From Lachnospira pectinoschiza (GTDB taxonomy: Bacteria; Bacillota; Clostridia; Lachnospirales; Lachnospiraceae), in NCBI RefSeq assembly GCF_900103815.1, contig NZ_FNHZ01000001.1:434001-498000 (forward strand): 64,000 bases of DNA. The letters are read 5' to 3'. A program made the translations under genes and the position numbers. Position 1 is the first letter of the stretch. The number at the start of each line of letters is the position of its first letter. The notes under the pieces were generated by a model that saw only the letters and a program-made list of their open reading frames with translations, was not told the origin of the DNA and ran no database searches. Shown here one piece after another: positions 42,838 through 51,398 of the stretch.

Positions 42838-44130
42838 TTATTGTCCGACTACCTTGTCTAAGAGTTTTGCAGATGCCCTCTTAGCTTCTCTGGTAGCGTG
42901 TGCGTAGACATTCATGGTAGTTCTCACATCTGAGTGACCGAGTAATTCCTGCACATCCTTTGGCTGTGCTCCATTAGAGAGCAGATTGGTTGTGTAGGTG
43001 TGTCTTAAAGCGTGGAAGTGAAAATTCTCAAATCCGGGGAGCTTTGCTTTGATAGTCCTGCAAACAATTCCGACTGTGCTTGGAGATTCATAAGCTCCGT
43101 CAGGTCTGATACATACAAGATTGATTTCCTGATAGTCCAGAGGAATATCGGCTGTACCATCTAAGTGATACAATTCATAATGCACTCTGTTTTTCTCTTT
43201 GACCTCTTTGTAATAATTTCTCTGATAGAGTTCTCCGTACTTTAAGGGTTGCTTGCGTTGCTCCTTTTTGGCTTTTCGCAGGATTTCAGTTAGAGTATCA
43301 CCAAAATCTACGATACGGACTTTCTTTCTCTTTGTCGGTCCAATCTCAGTTTTGTGTCTTGCTCCATTGTAGCGGATGCTTCGTCTTACAGTTAGATACT
43401 GTTCCTCAAGGTTAATGTCCTGCCATGTCAGTCCACATACTTCGCCAAGTCGTAAACCTGTAAAATACGCGATCTGAATCGGTAGGATAGCTGGCTTGTT
43501 TTTCTTTTCCAGATACTCCATAAGCTGTAAATACTGTTCATAAGTGATTGGAGTAGTGTCAAGGGGTTCTTCGTCTTCATCAGCGAATAAGTTTACATCA
43601 TCCGTCTTTTTCTTTAGAACAATATACTGCATTGGATTGAAAGTAATAAGCTGCTTTGGAAATACTGCAAAGCGGAATGACTGTTGCAATACTGCCGAGA
43701 AAGAGTGGACATAATCTTTTGTATATCCCTTTGATTCAAAATCTTCAACCTTGCCACCGAATACCAGAAGATCAAAAAATGCTTGTAAGTGTTCAGCGGT
43801 TACAGTCTTTAGCTTTCTCTTGCTGATAGGATGTTGCTTGATTCTTCCAAGAGCCTGTAAATAATTTTCAACAGTTCCATTACTAAGTGTACCTGTCTTT
43901 AACTCTTCCTCAGCCCACATATCAAGCAATTCGCCTAATGTGACATTTTCAGACTTTGCGACAAATCTTTTGGAATCGTAATCCTCCATAGCCTGTCTAA
44001 GCATCTTTTCTGTCTCAGCTTTACTTTCTGTGCCAGCGTATTCCTTTTGTACTAAGTTACCGCTCGCGTCCTCTACATAGAAGCGATAGTACCATTTCTT
44101 GCCTTTCTTTCTTACAGATCCTTTTGCCAT
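42838..44130 (-). CDS. int: Tyrosine site-specific integrase (Tn916 type)
   Basis: A 430-residue integrase. The N-terminal part is an arm-binding domain (KGSVRKKGKKWYYRFYVEDASGN, split by family), followed by a SAM-like core-binding domain and the catalytic domain with TGLRLGEVCGL (Arg), HALRHTYTTNLL (HxxR), LGHSDVRTTMNVYAH (His and the nucleophilic Tyr). All catalytic residues are intact. Start at 44130 is fixed by AAAGGAG; the longer frame to 44232 is not supported. Its orientation relative to the xis fragment (opposite strand) is unusual for the family, where xis and int are usually codirectional. Confidence 0.93.
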   Translation of the reverse strand: MAKGSVRKKGKKWYYRFYVEDASGNLVQKEYAGTESKAETEKMLRQAMEDYDSKRFVAKSENVTLGELLDMWAEEELKTGTLSNGTVENYLQALGRIKQHPISKRKLKTVTAEHLQAFFDLLVFGGKVEDFESKGYTKDYVHSFSAVLQQSFRFAVFPKQLITFNPMQYIVLKKKTDDVNLFADEDEEPLDTTPITYEQYLQLMEYLEKKNKPAILPIQIAYFTGLRLGEVCGLTWQDINLEEQYLTVRRSIRYNGARHKTEIGPTKRKKVRIVDFGDTLTEILRKAKKEQRKQPLKYGELYQRNYYKEVKEKNRVHYELYHLDGTADIPLDYQEINLVCIRPDGAYESPSTVGIVCRTIKAKLPGFENFHFHALRHTYTTNLLSNGAQPKDVQELLGHSDVRTTMNVYAHATREAKRASAKLLDKVVGQ

Positions 44131-44288
44131 AATTGTGACTCCTTTCGTTGTCGGCAATCGGAACTGATGAAATGCTTCTTGCGTGTAGGCATCTTGCAGG
44201 CATAGCCTGCAAGCCAATTCGTCGCTCGTCAAACAGATAAATCTGATGACTCGCTTGCACTCATTGTATCATAGCTCCGTCTGCCGTT

Positions 44289-44639
44289 CTATACCGAATC
44301 GAGATCTTTTTCTGATAAAAGATTGGCTAGTCGATTTTTCGCTGTCTCAGGATTTTTTGAATACAATCTTACAATATCGCCCATATCATTCAATGCGTTG
44401 ACGGTGTGGGTGATTTCTCTAAGGAACATAATCTCATTGTATTCCTTATTTGATTCAAACCCCATAGTCTGGGCGAGTGCCTTGTTGTCTGCATTTCCTT
44501 TGAAATTCTTACAAGCGAACTGGAATGAATCCACGAACAGCTCGTATTCCTGTAACATCAGTAGTAGCAGGTCTTTGGAAAAATCACTTTCGGACTGTTC
44601 CATATCATAAGGGAGTTTATTCAGAATGGAAGTCATCAC
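44289..44639 (-). CDS. Hypothetical protein of the mobile element, 5' end possibly lost
   Basis: A 116-residue helical, acidic protein (NKLPYDMEQSESDFSKDLLLLM ...) with no family I recognise. The open frame continues upstream, with natural-looking codons (LKGETDEYETDITDKREL), to a TAG at 44709-44711, but without an ATG there. GTG or ATG near 44639 may be a secondary start. The upstream break coincides with the beginning of the xis fragment on the other strand, so a rearrangement may have removed the true start. Confidence 0.5.
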   Translation of the reverse strand: MMTSILNKLPYDMEQSESDFSKDLLLLMLQEYELFVDSFQFACKNFKGNADNKALAQTMGFESNKEYNEIMFLREITHTVNALNDMGDIVRLYSKNPETAKNRLANLLSEKDLDSV

Positions 44640-44705
44640 ATCACGAATCTGTAATTCTCTTTTATCCGTAATGTCTGTTTCGTATTCGTCCGTCTCACCT
44701 TTCAG

Positions 44706-44933
44706 CCACTAAAGTTTGCACTCTCTATTGAAGAAGCAGCCGACTATACAGGTATTGGAAGAAACACTCTTAGAAAGCTGGTGGAATGGGAAAAGTTACC
44801 AATCCTTAGAGTTGGAAGAAAAATCCTAATTCGCACAGAGCGATTGGATGAGTTTCTAATACTCAATGAAGGAAAAGATTTACGAGACAGACACGCAGTA
44901 AAAGCTGTCCAAAGAACCTTGAAAAATGAATAA
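44706..44933 (+). pseudogene. xis: Excisionase fragment without start codon
   Basis: The frame encodes PLKFALSIEEAADYTGIGRN, continuing through TLRKLVEWEKLPILRVGRK and RTERLDEFL to the stop: a complete winged-HTH excisionase of the Tn916 type apart from its first few codons. In frame upstream there is a stop at 44652 and no ATG, GTG or TTG. The DNA directly before it belongs to a gene on the opposite strand. It is therefore truncated at the 5' end by a rearrangement. Confidence 0.75.
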
Positions 44934-45069
44934 GGGACAGTCCTAAGACCATCCCTCTGGTATGTATCTGACCGAAGCCATGATATACCTACACGCAAAT
45001 AGATTATAGCATGTGCTACTCCTCAGATACAACCAGAACTTTTGGAAAATGAGGACAAGAAGAATGTGC

Positions 45070-45690
45070 TTGGTATGAACTTTCATACCAATGTAGAAAA
45101 AAATGTATGGTCTTTCATACTAATGGCGAAATTTTCATATGAAGATTCATACCAATGTTAATTTTGGAAATGGTATTAACTTTCAAAGTAATATTTCCAA
45201 ATGTGTATGAACTTCTAAATTAAAATCGCTGGAAGTGTATGAAAATTGCTACACAAGGGTGCCAGTGAGTGCAATAGTCCACCCAGGTGGTAGGACAAGT
45301 CCACCCAAGATGCAAAAGGTGTTATGAATAGTACACCCAAGTCAGAAATTGAAGTGGGTGCAATCATCCACCCAAGTGGTAAGACAAGTCCACCCAATTT
45401 ACGAAAAGTGCTGTGAGAAGTCCTACCAATAGCACAGTGCTATTGTCAGCCCTAGGATAATAGTAGATCATTCTATTGTTTTGCTAAATATAATAGCAAA
45501 ATTGCTATTGTCTCAAAAATGGGCGAAAATCAACAATAGTAAAAGTGCTATTGTTTGTGCTATTGTTTCGCTGAATTTCATAGCAGTTCTTCAAGCATTC
45601 CTGTTAAAAAAGGGTGCCGGATACGGCACATAAAAAGGTGTGCCATTTAAGGCACAAAAATATGTGCAGAGGGAACAATTACAGCTATAA
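45070..45690. repeat. Mosaic of four repeat families (candidate oriT/replication region)
   Basis: Four successive blocks have different words. Block 1 (45070-45235): TTGGTATGAA-CT-TTCATACCAA, then TTCATACYAATG variants. Block 2 (about 45255-45420): TCCACCCA motifs in two long direct copies about 110 bp apart. Block 3 (45427-45600): CAATAGCAC-A-GTGCTATTG and related AATAGC/GCTATT dyads. Block 4 (about 45610-45680): GTGCCG-GATA-CGGCAC and TGTGCC-ATTTAA-GGCACA. No gene. It lies just before the relaxase, where oriT is usually found. Confidence 0.7.
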
Positions 45691-45920
45691 GTGGACTTCC
45701 TAGACAAGCCCTCGGCGTTTGAGAGCGAAATACACCCATCGCACAAATCTTCGATTTGCACTCTGTGTATTTCGCACTGCGAGGCTTAGCCGCCACAAGG
45801 CGGATGTGTTCGCAAGATGAGTGCCTATGCACTCGCTCACAGGGAAAGTTTACTACTCACATCTCATCTTTCTTATCCGTCCTCTTTTCCTAAAAATGAA
45901 TCTGGGAAAGGAGATACACA
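45691..45920. other. Relaxase leader with hairpins
   Basis: Two further small hairpins, CCGCC-ACAA-GGCGG near 45791 and GAGTGC-CTAT-GCACTC near 45819, lie between the repeat mosaic and the relaxase start. GGGAAAGGAG precedes the ATG at 45921. I see no gene here. Confidence 0.5.
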
Positions 45921-46571
45921 ATGCAAAGAAATTCATTTGTGCAGATGTCAAAGCTCTCCAATGTTCGTGGAAGAATCTATTATATCTCCAGTGACAAAAA
46001 GCAGGAAAATCTCTATGCGGTATATGAAACAACAGATCGTAAATTTTGGACAGACCTTGCAAAGTGCAATCAGGCAGAATTTAAGAAAAGCGGTACAGAG
46101 GGAAAATGTATCGAAGCAAGAGAACTGATTATTGCTTTGCCAGAATCCTTTGTAGATTATTCGCCTGATGGACTGCTAAAGTATATGACGGATAAATTCA
46201 AAAGTCAGTATGGGGTTGATTGTATTGCAGCACTCCACCACAACAAGAGAAAGACGAATTATCATATCCATCTTATCTTTGCAGAGCGAAATTATCTTGA
46301 TGAACCGATAGAAAAGATTGACAACATGAAAGCCCGACTTGAAAAAATCGTGCAGGAATATGGTTATCAAACAGTGGATGAGTTCTACAGATTATTCAAT
46401 AATGCTTCATCTGATTACTACGATTACAAGGAAGAAGTGAAGAACTGGGAAGCTAAGTATGGTGAAAAGTCTCTCCAAAGAAAATTGGCAGAGAAACAAG
46501 CCGAGGTAAAGAAAAGGCAGGAAGAACAGGATTATATCTATCGACCACCAACGAACAGAGGGGCAAGATAA
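45921..46571 (+). CDS. MobA/MobL relaxase, internally deleted
   Basis: A 216-residue remnant of a MobA/MobL-type relaxase. The N-terminal part keeps the metal-binding histidine motif (ALHHNKRKTNYHIHLIFAER). The C-terminal part (KIDNMKARLEKIVQEYGYQ ... YRPPTNRGAR) is the usual coiled-coil tail of such proteins. Full-length members are generally around twice as long; the central region between NYLDEPIE and KIDNMKAR appears to be missing in frame. The nicking domain may therefore be incomplete. It may still bind oriT. Length comparison is from family knowledge. Confidence 0.72.
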   Translation: MQRNSFVQMSKLSNVRGRIYYISSDKKQENLYAVYETTDRKFWTDLAKCNQAEFKKSGTEGKCIEARELIIALPESFVDYSPDGLLKYMTDKFKSQYGVDCIAALHHNKRKTNYHIHLIFAERNYLDEPIEKIDNMKARLEKIVQEYGYQTVDEFYRLFNNASSDYYDYKEEVKNWEAKYGEKSLQRKLAEKQAEVKKRQEEQDYIYRPPTNRGAR

Positions 46572-46602
46572 AAAGAGGTCGCATTGATAACGACCTCTTT
46601 TT
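46570..46602 (+). terminator. Rho-independent terminator after relaxase
   Basis: AAAAAGAGGTCG (46570-46581) pairs with CGACCTCTTTTT (46591-46602). Confidence 0.9.
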
Positions 46603-46633
46603 ATAAATGCTTAAAATAGTTTTTGTTAAATCG

Positions 46634-47140
46634 TTATTTCATACCATTAGCAGTTAGCAAAGCTGTCATTACATCAGCGGATTCCTGCATCCCGCGGGCA
46701 ATCCATTCTTCAATCCATCCGTAAGTACCATAAGAAACAAATGCAGTCGTATAAGCTGCCATATTATCATATTCAGGTTTAGGACCAAAGAGAGAAATCA
46801 TAACACTAAGAAATAAGTGGAAAAGATTTCTCTTTTTTAATAATAGATAAAAGCCTTTCTGGTCATATAGATGCTTAAATAAACTTCCATATAACTCTGA
46901 ATTGGAATCGTGATTTTCTTTTTGATAATCGGTTTGCCATCCATGAATTAAATCTGAGATATATTCTGTTATAATTTCTTCTTTTGTGTTGTAATTACGA
47001 TAAAAAGCATTACGACTGACTTGAGCAGTCTCGGAAATCAAACCTATGGAAATGTCACATAAATCGTAATCCTTTAATAATTTGATTGTTGCATTTTTTA
47101 GCTGTGTTTTAGCATATGTATTTTTTTCTTCATTGTTCAC
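46634..47140 (-). CDS. TetR/AcrR family repressor
   Basis: A 168-residue TetR-type regulator. The N-terminal HTH is TIKLLKDYDLCDISIGLISE followed by TAQVSRNAFYRNYNTKEEII; the C-terminal ligand domain contains the GTYGWIEEWIARGMQES segment common in the TetR_C_33-like group. GTG at 47140 is chosen because AGGAGG lies at 47153-47158; an ATG at 47170 lacks a ribosome site. It is divergent from the hydrolase operon at 47292 and probably represses it through TGTGACGT half-sites. Confidence 0.85.
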   Translation of the reverse strand: MNNEEKNTYAKTQLKNATIKLLKDYDLCDISIGLISETAQVSRNAFYRNYNTKEEIITEYISDLIHGWQTDYQKENHDSNSELYGSLFKHLYDQKGFYLLLKKRNLFHLFLSVMISLFGPKPEYDNMAAYTTAFVSYGTYGWIEEWIARGMQESADVMTALLTANGMK

Positions 47141-47141
47141 G

Positions 47142-47224
47142 ACGTCACAAAACCTCCTGCTTTGTACCATTTTTTATTTTCTATTGACTTAACAACTTTG
47201 TGACGTTACAATTATGACATCACA
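47142..47224. promoter_or_regulatory. TetR-controlled divergent promoter region
   Basis: A good plus-strand promoter is TTGACT (47184-47189), a 17-bp spacer, TACAAT (47207-47212). TGTGACGT at 47199-47206 and its inverted partner ACATCACA at 47217-47224 flank the -10. Another inverted half-site, ACGTCACA, lies at 47142-47149 near the tetR start. The arrangement would let the TetR protein block both directions. Confidence 0.6.
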
Positions 47225-47291
47225 TTTGTTACATCAAATGTTATAGCAATTTTATTGATAAGTCAATAGTTAATTTACAGGAGGAAAACCG

Positions 47292-47432
47292 ATGAAAGAT
47301 TTTTTTACACCAAAGAGAATTATTATTCTTATCGTTATCATCATAATTGGTATTGTTTTGGGTCGATTGGCTGTGAGAGCTGTTCTCAACCTTATGCTTG
47401 GGGGTACTATGTTTGGAGGTGATTTTCTATGA
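47292..47432 (+). CDS. Small single-helix membrane protein
   Basis: A 46-residue peptide: MKDFFTPKR, a very hydrophobic helix of Ile/Val (IIILIVIIIIGIVLGRLAV is within residues 10-28) and a Gly-rich end MLGGTMFGGDFL. AGGAGG precedes the ATG, and the stop overlaps the start of the hydrolase gene by 4 bp (ATGA), so the pair is translationally coupled. Function unknown. Confidence 0.8.
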   Translation: MKDFFTPKRIIILIVIIIIGIVLGRLAVRAVLNLMLGGTMFGGDFL

Positions 47433-48406
47433 TGAAACAGAAGGGAAAGAAAACAGGAATGTATGTATTATTATGTATTGTTGTATTTGTTGTCAGTTTC
47501 GCGGGATCAGCACTATTTAAATTTACTCACAAATCAGCTGCAACGAGAAAATATATGGCAGATTGGAACGATGAGGTTGGAACAGTATATACAGATATAG
47601 AGTATGGAACAAAAGAAGCCAATAAATTTGATCTGTATGTTCCCGCAGATGTATCAAAGGATACTTATAATTTGGTCGTGTATATTCATGCTGGTGGTTT
47701 TACTACAGGTGATAAATCCGATGATAAGGAGATGTTACAGTGGCTGTGTTCAAAGGGATATGTAGCTGCTGGAATTAACTATACACTTCGTGATGATGAG
47801 CATCCAGATGCAAACATTTATACACAATCAATGGAAATAAAGGAAGCTATGCCATATGTTGTAAATGCGGCAAAAGAAAAGGGATATAATATTGATGCAA
47901 TGGCAATGTCAGGTGGATCTGCAGGTGGATGTCTTGCTATGCTTTACGCATATAGAGATGCAAGTGAATCACCTGTACCAGTAAAAATGCTTTTTGAAGC
48001 TGTCGGACCATCCAGTTTTTATCCAGAAGATTGGAAATGCTATGGACTTGATCTGCCAGATCACAAAGAAAACGCAGCAGGATTATTTAGTGTAATGTCG
48101 GGAAAGAACATAACCGCAGATATGTTTGGGACAGTGGAATATGATGAAGTAATGAAGGATATTTCAGCCTTGTTGTGGGTTGATAAAAATACAGTTCCAT
48201 CTATATTAGCATATGGAAAACATGATAAAGGACAACCTTATGAAAGCTCTATTCGTCTTGATCAAAGATTGACAGACTGCGGAGTCAAGCATGAATATAT
48301 TGTTTTTGAGCATTCTGGTCATGGGTTACAAAATGATAGCAAGAAATACATAGAATACATGGAAAAGGTGGAAGAATACCTTGCTACCTATCTTCCGGTG
48401 GAATGA
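47429..48406 (+). CDS. Membrane-anchored alpha/beta hydrolase
   Basis: A 325-residue esterase/lipase-type hydrolase with an N-terminal signal-anchor (about residues 10-30). The oxyanion-hole motif is YIHAGGF, the nucleophile elbow is SGGSAGG, the acid probably lies in YGKHDKG and the catalytic His is in HSGHG. This is the HSL/BD-FAE-like esterase group. It is the second gene of the TetR-controlled unit, with a GGAGG site, and faces the outside of the cell. Substrate unknown. Confidence 0.87.
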   Translation: MMKQKGKKTGMYVLLCIVVFVVSFAGSALFKFTHKSAATRKYMADWNDEVGTVYTDIEYGTKEANKFDLYVPADVSKDTYNLVVYIHAGGFTTGDKSDDKEMLQWLCSKGYVAAGINYTLRDDEHPDANIYTQSMEIKEAMPYVVNAAKEKGYNIDAMAMSGGSAGGCLAMLYAYRDASESPVPVKMLFEAVGPSSFYPEDWKCYGLDLPDHKENAAGLFSVMSGKNITADMFGTVEYDEVMKDISALLWVDKNTVPSILAYGKHDKGQPYESSIRLDQRLTDCGVKHEYIVFEHSGHGLQNDSKKYIEYMEKVEEYLATYLPVE

Positions 48407-48470
48407 TTGTGAAGGAGTTATTATAAAAAAAGACGCGTAAAACAATATTTCTGTCATTATAAAGAATCCG

Positions 48471-48499
48471 TTAAAAGAGGTCATTGTGACCTCTTTTAA
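48471..48499 (+). terminator. Rho-independent terminator
   Basis: TTAAAAGAGGTCA pairs with TGACCTCTTTTAA over a TTG loop. Confidence 0.85.
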
Positions 48500-48573
48500 T
48501 TGTATATAGATAACTATAGGGAAAAAGAAAATAATAAAATAGAAAATCAGACTGAACTCATTACTAAATGGAA

Positions 48574-48600
48574 TAACACGATATAGAAAATGTCAATTTG
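48574..48600. repeat. 27-bp direct repeat, copy 1
   Basis: Begins TAACACGATATAGAAAATG and is identical over 27 bp to 51049-51075. The two copies enclose the flavodoxin, DUF4405 and LysR genes. Confidence 0.9.
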
Positions 48601-48674
48601 TAATTTATCAGCAGTCATTATAAATTAAATTTACAAGAATGAAAATACATCTAGCAGAAAGGATATTTTATATT

Positions 48675-49346
48675 ATGGCGAAGAGATTATATTTAACATT
48701 GCTCACAATAATATTGACTGTATGCATGACTGCATGTGGCTGTTCCTCTGGGTCAGTAGTACAAAAGGTGGATTCAAACAAGGACGGTGGTAACACTTTG
48801 ATTGTTTATTTTTCTCGTTACGGAAATATGAATGACAATGATAATGTTGATGCTGTATCATCTGCAAGCATCTTGCGAAAAGATGATCATTTGGTAGGAA
48901 ATACGGAATATATGGCTCAGTTGATTCAAAAGCAGGTGGGCGGAGATCTGTATCTGGTTCAGGTCGAGGATGTGTATTCTTCTAATTATGACGAGACGGA
49001 TAAGAGAGGAGCTAAGGAACAGAGACAAGGTGCACGACCAAAACTAATCAATCCAATCTCAAATTTGGATGATTATGATACTGTTTTTATTGGATTCCCG
49101 ACATGGTATTATGATATGCCAATGCCATTATATTCGTTTTTTGATGATTATGATTTGTCTGGAAAAACAATTGTGATGTTCAACACCAGTGGTGGAAATG
49201 GAGCGGTTGATTGTGTAAATAAGGTATCACAATTAGAACCTAATGCGTCTGTCGTTGACAATGTTTTATCAGTTACACATTTTGATATTGATAATCTATC
49301 AGAAGATCAGGTAGAGAAGTGGCTTAAAGAAATAGGAATGAAGTAA
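48675..49346 (+). CDS. Flavodoxin-like lipoprotein
   Basis: A 223-residue secreted flavodoxin. The signal peptide LTLLTIILTVCMTACGC gives a lipobox cysteine near residue 21. The flavodoxin fold starts TLIVYFSRYGN (FMN phosphate loop), followed by GFPTWYYDMPMPLYSFFDDY and MFNTSGGNGAVDCV. It would carry electrons on the outer membrane face, plausibly with the DUF4405 cytochrome-like protein encoded 16 bp downstream. Start at 48675 fits the signal peptide; AAAGGAT lies upstream. Confidence 0.85.
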   Translation: MAKRLYLTLLTIILTVCMTACGCSSGSVVQKVDSNKDGGNTLIVYFSRYGNMNDNDNVDAVSSASILRKDDHLVGNTEYMAQLIQKQVGGDLYLVQVEDVYSSNYDETDKRGAKEQRQGARPKLINPISNLDDYDTVFIGFPTWYYDMPMPLYSFFDDYDLSGKTIVMFNTSGGNGAVDCVNKVSQLEPNASVVDNVLSVTHFDIDNLSEDQVEKWLKEIGMK

Positions 49347-49362
49347 ACGGTGGTGAAATTTT

Positions 49363-50040
49363 ATGATAATCAAAAAACATAGAAAAGGTATAAAAATTGG
49401 TATTGATGTGGCAATGACTATCCTGCTACCATTACTCATGGGATATTCGTTAATTGGAGAAGCGTTACATGAATGGATGGGAATGGCTATTTTTCTATTA
49501 TTCATTACACATCATATATTAAACTGGAAACATAGAAAAAGGAAAGTAGCATTTCGCTGGTCCATTTTTTTCAATGAGTTGGTCAACGGACTGCTGGCAG
49601 TAATTATGATATTATTGCCAGTCAGTGGTATGCTTATGTCGAGACATTTATTTCCATGGCTTGATCTGGGAATACCGATGATTCTTATAAGAAGAACTCA
49701 TATGCTACTGTCGTATCTTGGTTTTGTACTTATGAGTCTGCATATAGGAATGCACATGGAGACAGTATTCGCTATGACAGGATTGAATAAGAAAATAGCT
49801 CAAATGGGAAAATACAGGATAATAAGTATTCTGTGTCAGATTATCATCGTTATATATGGATGTGCTGCATTTATAAAGCATGACTTTATAGCGTATCTGT
49901 TTTTGCAAAGATACTTTGTATATATCGATTATTCAGAGCCACGAATACTCTTTTTCTTTGACTTTGTTGTGATTATGATGATGTTCGCAATTCTGGGATA
50001 TTATCTCATAAAATTATTAAAGAAGCAGAAATCCGTCTAA
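49363..50040 (+). CDS. DUF4405 cytochrome b-like membrane protein
   Basis: A 225-residue membrane protein with about five helices. Histidines placed for heme b binding lie in GEALHEWMGMAIFLLFITHHIL and RTHMLLSYLGF ... SLHIGMHM. This matches DUF4405 proteins, thought to be quinol- or flavin-linked cytochromes. With the flavodoxin lipoprotein before it, a transmembrane electron-transfer pair is likely. Confidence 0.82.
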   Translation: MIIKKHRKGIKIGIDVAMTILLPLLMGYSLIGEALHEWMGMAIFLLFITHHILNWKHRKRKVAFRWSIFFNELVNGLLAVIMILLPVSGMLMSRHLFPWLDLGIPMILIRRTHMLLSYLGFVLMSLHIGMHMETVFAMTGLNKKIAQMGKYRIISILCQIIIVIYGCAAFIKHDFIAYLFLQRYFVYIDYSEPRILFFFDFVVIMMMFAILGYYLIKLLKKQKSV

Positions 50041-50063
50041 ATTGGCGGATTTTCTACTTCTTT

Positions 50064-50951
50064 TTAGTCTACAGGATAACCCATCACTTTTCTTACTTCT
50101 TTAGCAAGCAAGCAGGCAACCGGTGTAAATACCTGATATTTCTTCCAGATACCATACATCTTAGTGGTAAGCTGAGGTTCTAACGGGCGAAATGTAAGTG
50201 TGGTATTGTCGGTTGTTTCTACAAGTCCCTCAAAACCGAGGGCTATTCCCACACCTTCACGAACAAATACGAGTCCATTATTGGCAAGGTTAAAATTGGC
50301 AACCACATTCAATTTCTCGGTTAATTCACCGCCCCATCTAGGAATATCTGCTCGAAGTGCCTGCTCAGAACACATAACCGGATAGGGCAAAAGGTCTTCG
50401 ATGGTAACAGATGATTTTTCTGCCAAAGGACAGTCCTGCGGCATATACACACCCCATATATCTTCTTCGGGAATCTCGATATAGTTATATCTGGACAAAT
50501 CTGGTGGCTCTACGATAAATGCCAGATCAAGGACACCGTTTTCCAGTTTTTCAGCCACCTGTGAGGTATCTCCGCTGGTAATACGAAACTGAATCTGTGG
50601 GTAGGTTACATTTAAGTTTTTAACTGCTCTTGCAAGGTATTTAATCAGTTTTGATTCTGCACAGCCAATCGATACAATTCCACCTGTGATTTCATCCAAA
50701 GACCTAAATTCATTTTCAATCTTATCTGCAATTGCAAGAAGATCCTCTGCTCGTTTTCTAAGGATCATACCCTCTTCAGTAAGAGAAATACTTGTAGAAC
50801 CTCTGTGAAAGAGCTGTTTTCCCAATTCATTTTCTAACTCTTTTATCTGTTTTGATAATGTGGGCTGGGTAACATGCAGTCGTTCCGCAGCTCTTGTCAT
50901 GCTGCCTTCTCTGGCAGCTTCCAAGAAATATCTTAATACTCTGATTTCCAT
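50064..50951 (-). CDS. LysR family transcriptional regulator
   Basis: A 295-residue LysR regulator: N-terminal HTH (MEIRVLRYFLEAAREGSMTR, AAERLHVTQPTLSKQIKELE) and a two-lobed effector domain. Convergent with the flavodoxin/DUF4405 unit and divergent from the hydrolase/reductase genes at 51126-52994, which it may control. The 27-bp repeat at 51049 lies in that divergent region. Confidence 0.93.
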   Translation of the reverse strand: MEIRVLRYFLEAAREGSMTRAAERLHVTQPTLSKQIKELENELGKQLFHRGSTSISLTEEGMILRKRAEDLLAIADKIENEFRSLDEITGGIVSIGCAESKLIKYLARAVKNLNVTYPQIQFRITSGDTSQVAEKLENGVLDLAFIVEPPDLSRYNYIEIPEEDIWGVYMPQDCPLAEKSSVTIEDLLPYPVMCSEQALRADIPRWGGELTEKLNVVANFNLANNGLVFVREGVGIALGFEGLVETTDNTTLTFRPLEPQLTTKMYGIWKKYQVFTPVACLLAKEVRKVMGYPVD

Positions 50952-51048
50952 ATGATTTCTCCATTTTAAAAGAATTACTATTTTATCCGTAAGTTGTTAG
51001 GTTTATATCCTGTATTATCATATCACAACTAGGTATTCCAAACAAGCA

Positions 51049-51075
51049 TAACACGATATAGAAAATGTCAATTTG
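51049..51075. repeat. 27-bp direct repeat, copy 2
   Basis: Identical to 48574-48600. Located about 50 bp before the start of the small gene at 51126, so it may be a regulatory site. Confidence 0.9.
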
Positions 51076-51125
51076 CTATTCAGCCCGCCTGCTCATATAA
51101 TAATAACCAGAGAGGAGACAAACCA

Positions 51126-51368
51126 ATGGCAGACATAACCAATAAGAAAGCAATGCTTTTACAGAATCTTCGGGACGCCGGATGTGATCAAAAAATGATC
51201 GATACCTGTATGAACATCGCAGACCAGAATGCTGATGCAAAAATACTGCCTCTCTTACAGGAATATCGAACTTGTCAACTGGACCGCGTGCACAGGGAAC
51301 AGGATAAGCTTGAGAGTTTAGATTATTTGATGTATCAGCTGCAGAAACAAAGACTAGGACAAATATAA
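51126..51368 (+). CDS. Hypothetical small helical protein
   Basis: An 80-residue, probably all-helical protein (MADITNKKAMLLQNLRDAGC ... LMYQLQKQRLGQI) with no family I recognise by name. GAGGAG precedes the ATG. It is the first gene of a run with the hydrolase and flavin reductase and is divergent from lysR. Confidence 0.75.
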   Translation: MADITNKKAMLLQNLRDAGCDQKMIDTCMNIADQNADAKILPLLQEYRTCQLDRVHREQDKLESLDYLMYQLQKQRLGQI

Positions 51369-51398
51369 AAAGTGCAAAGGCACAGAAAGAGGTTAAAT

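Noticed and set aside
45070-45690. CRISPR array
   Set aside because: Repeats change from block to block, spacing is irregular, and no cas genes are present.
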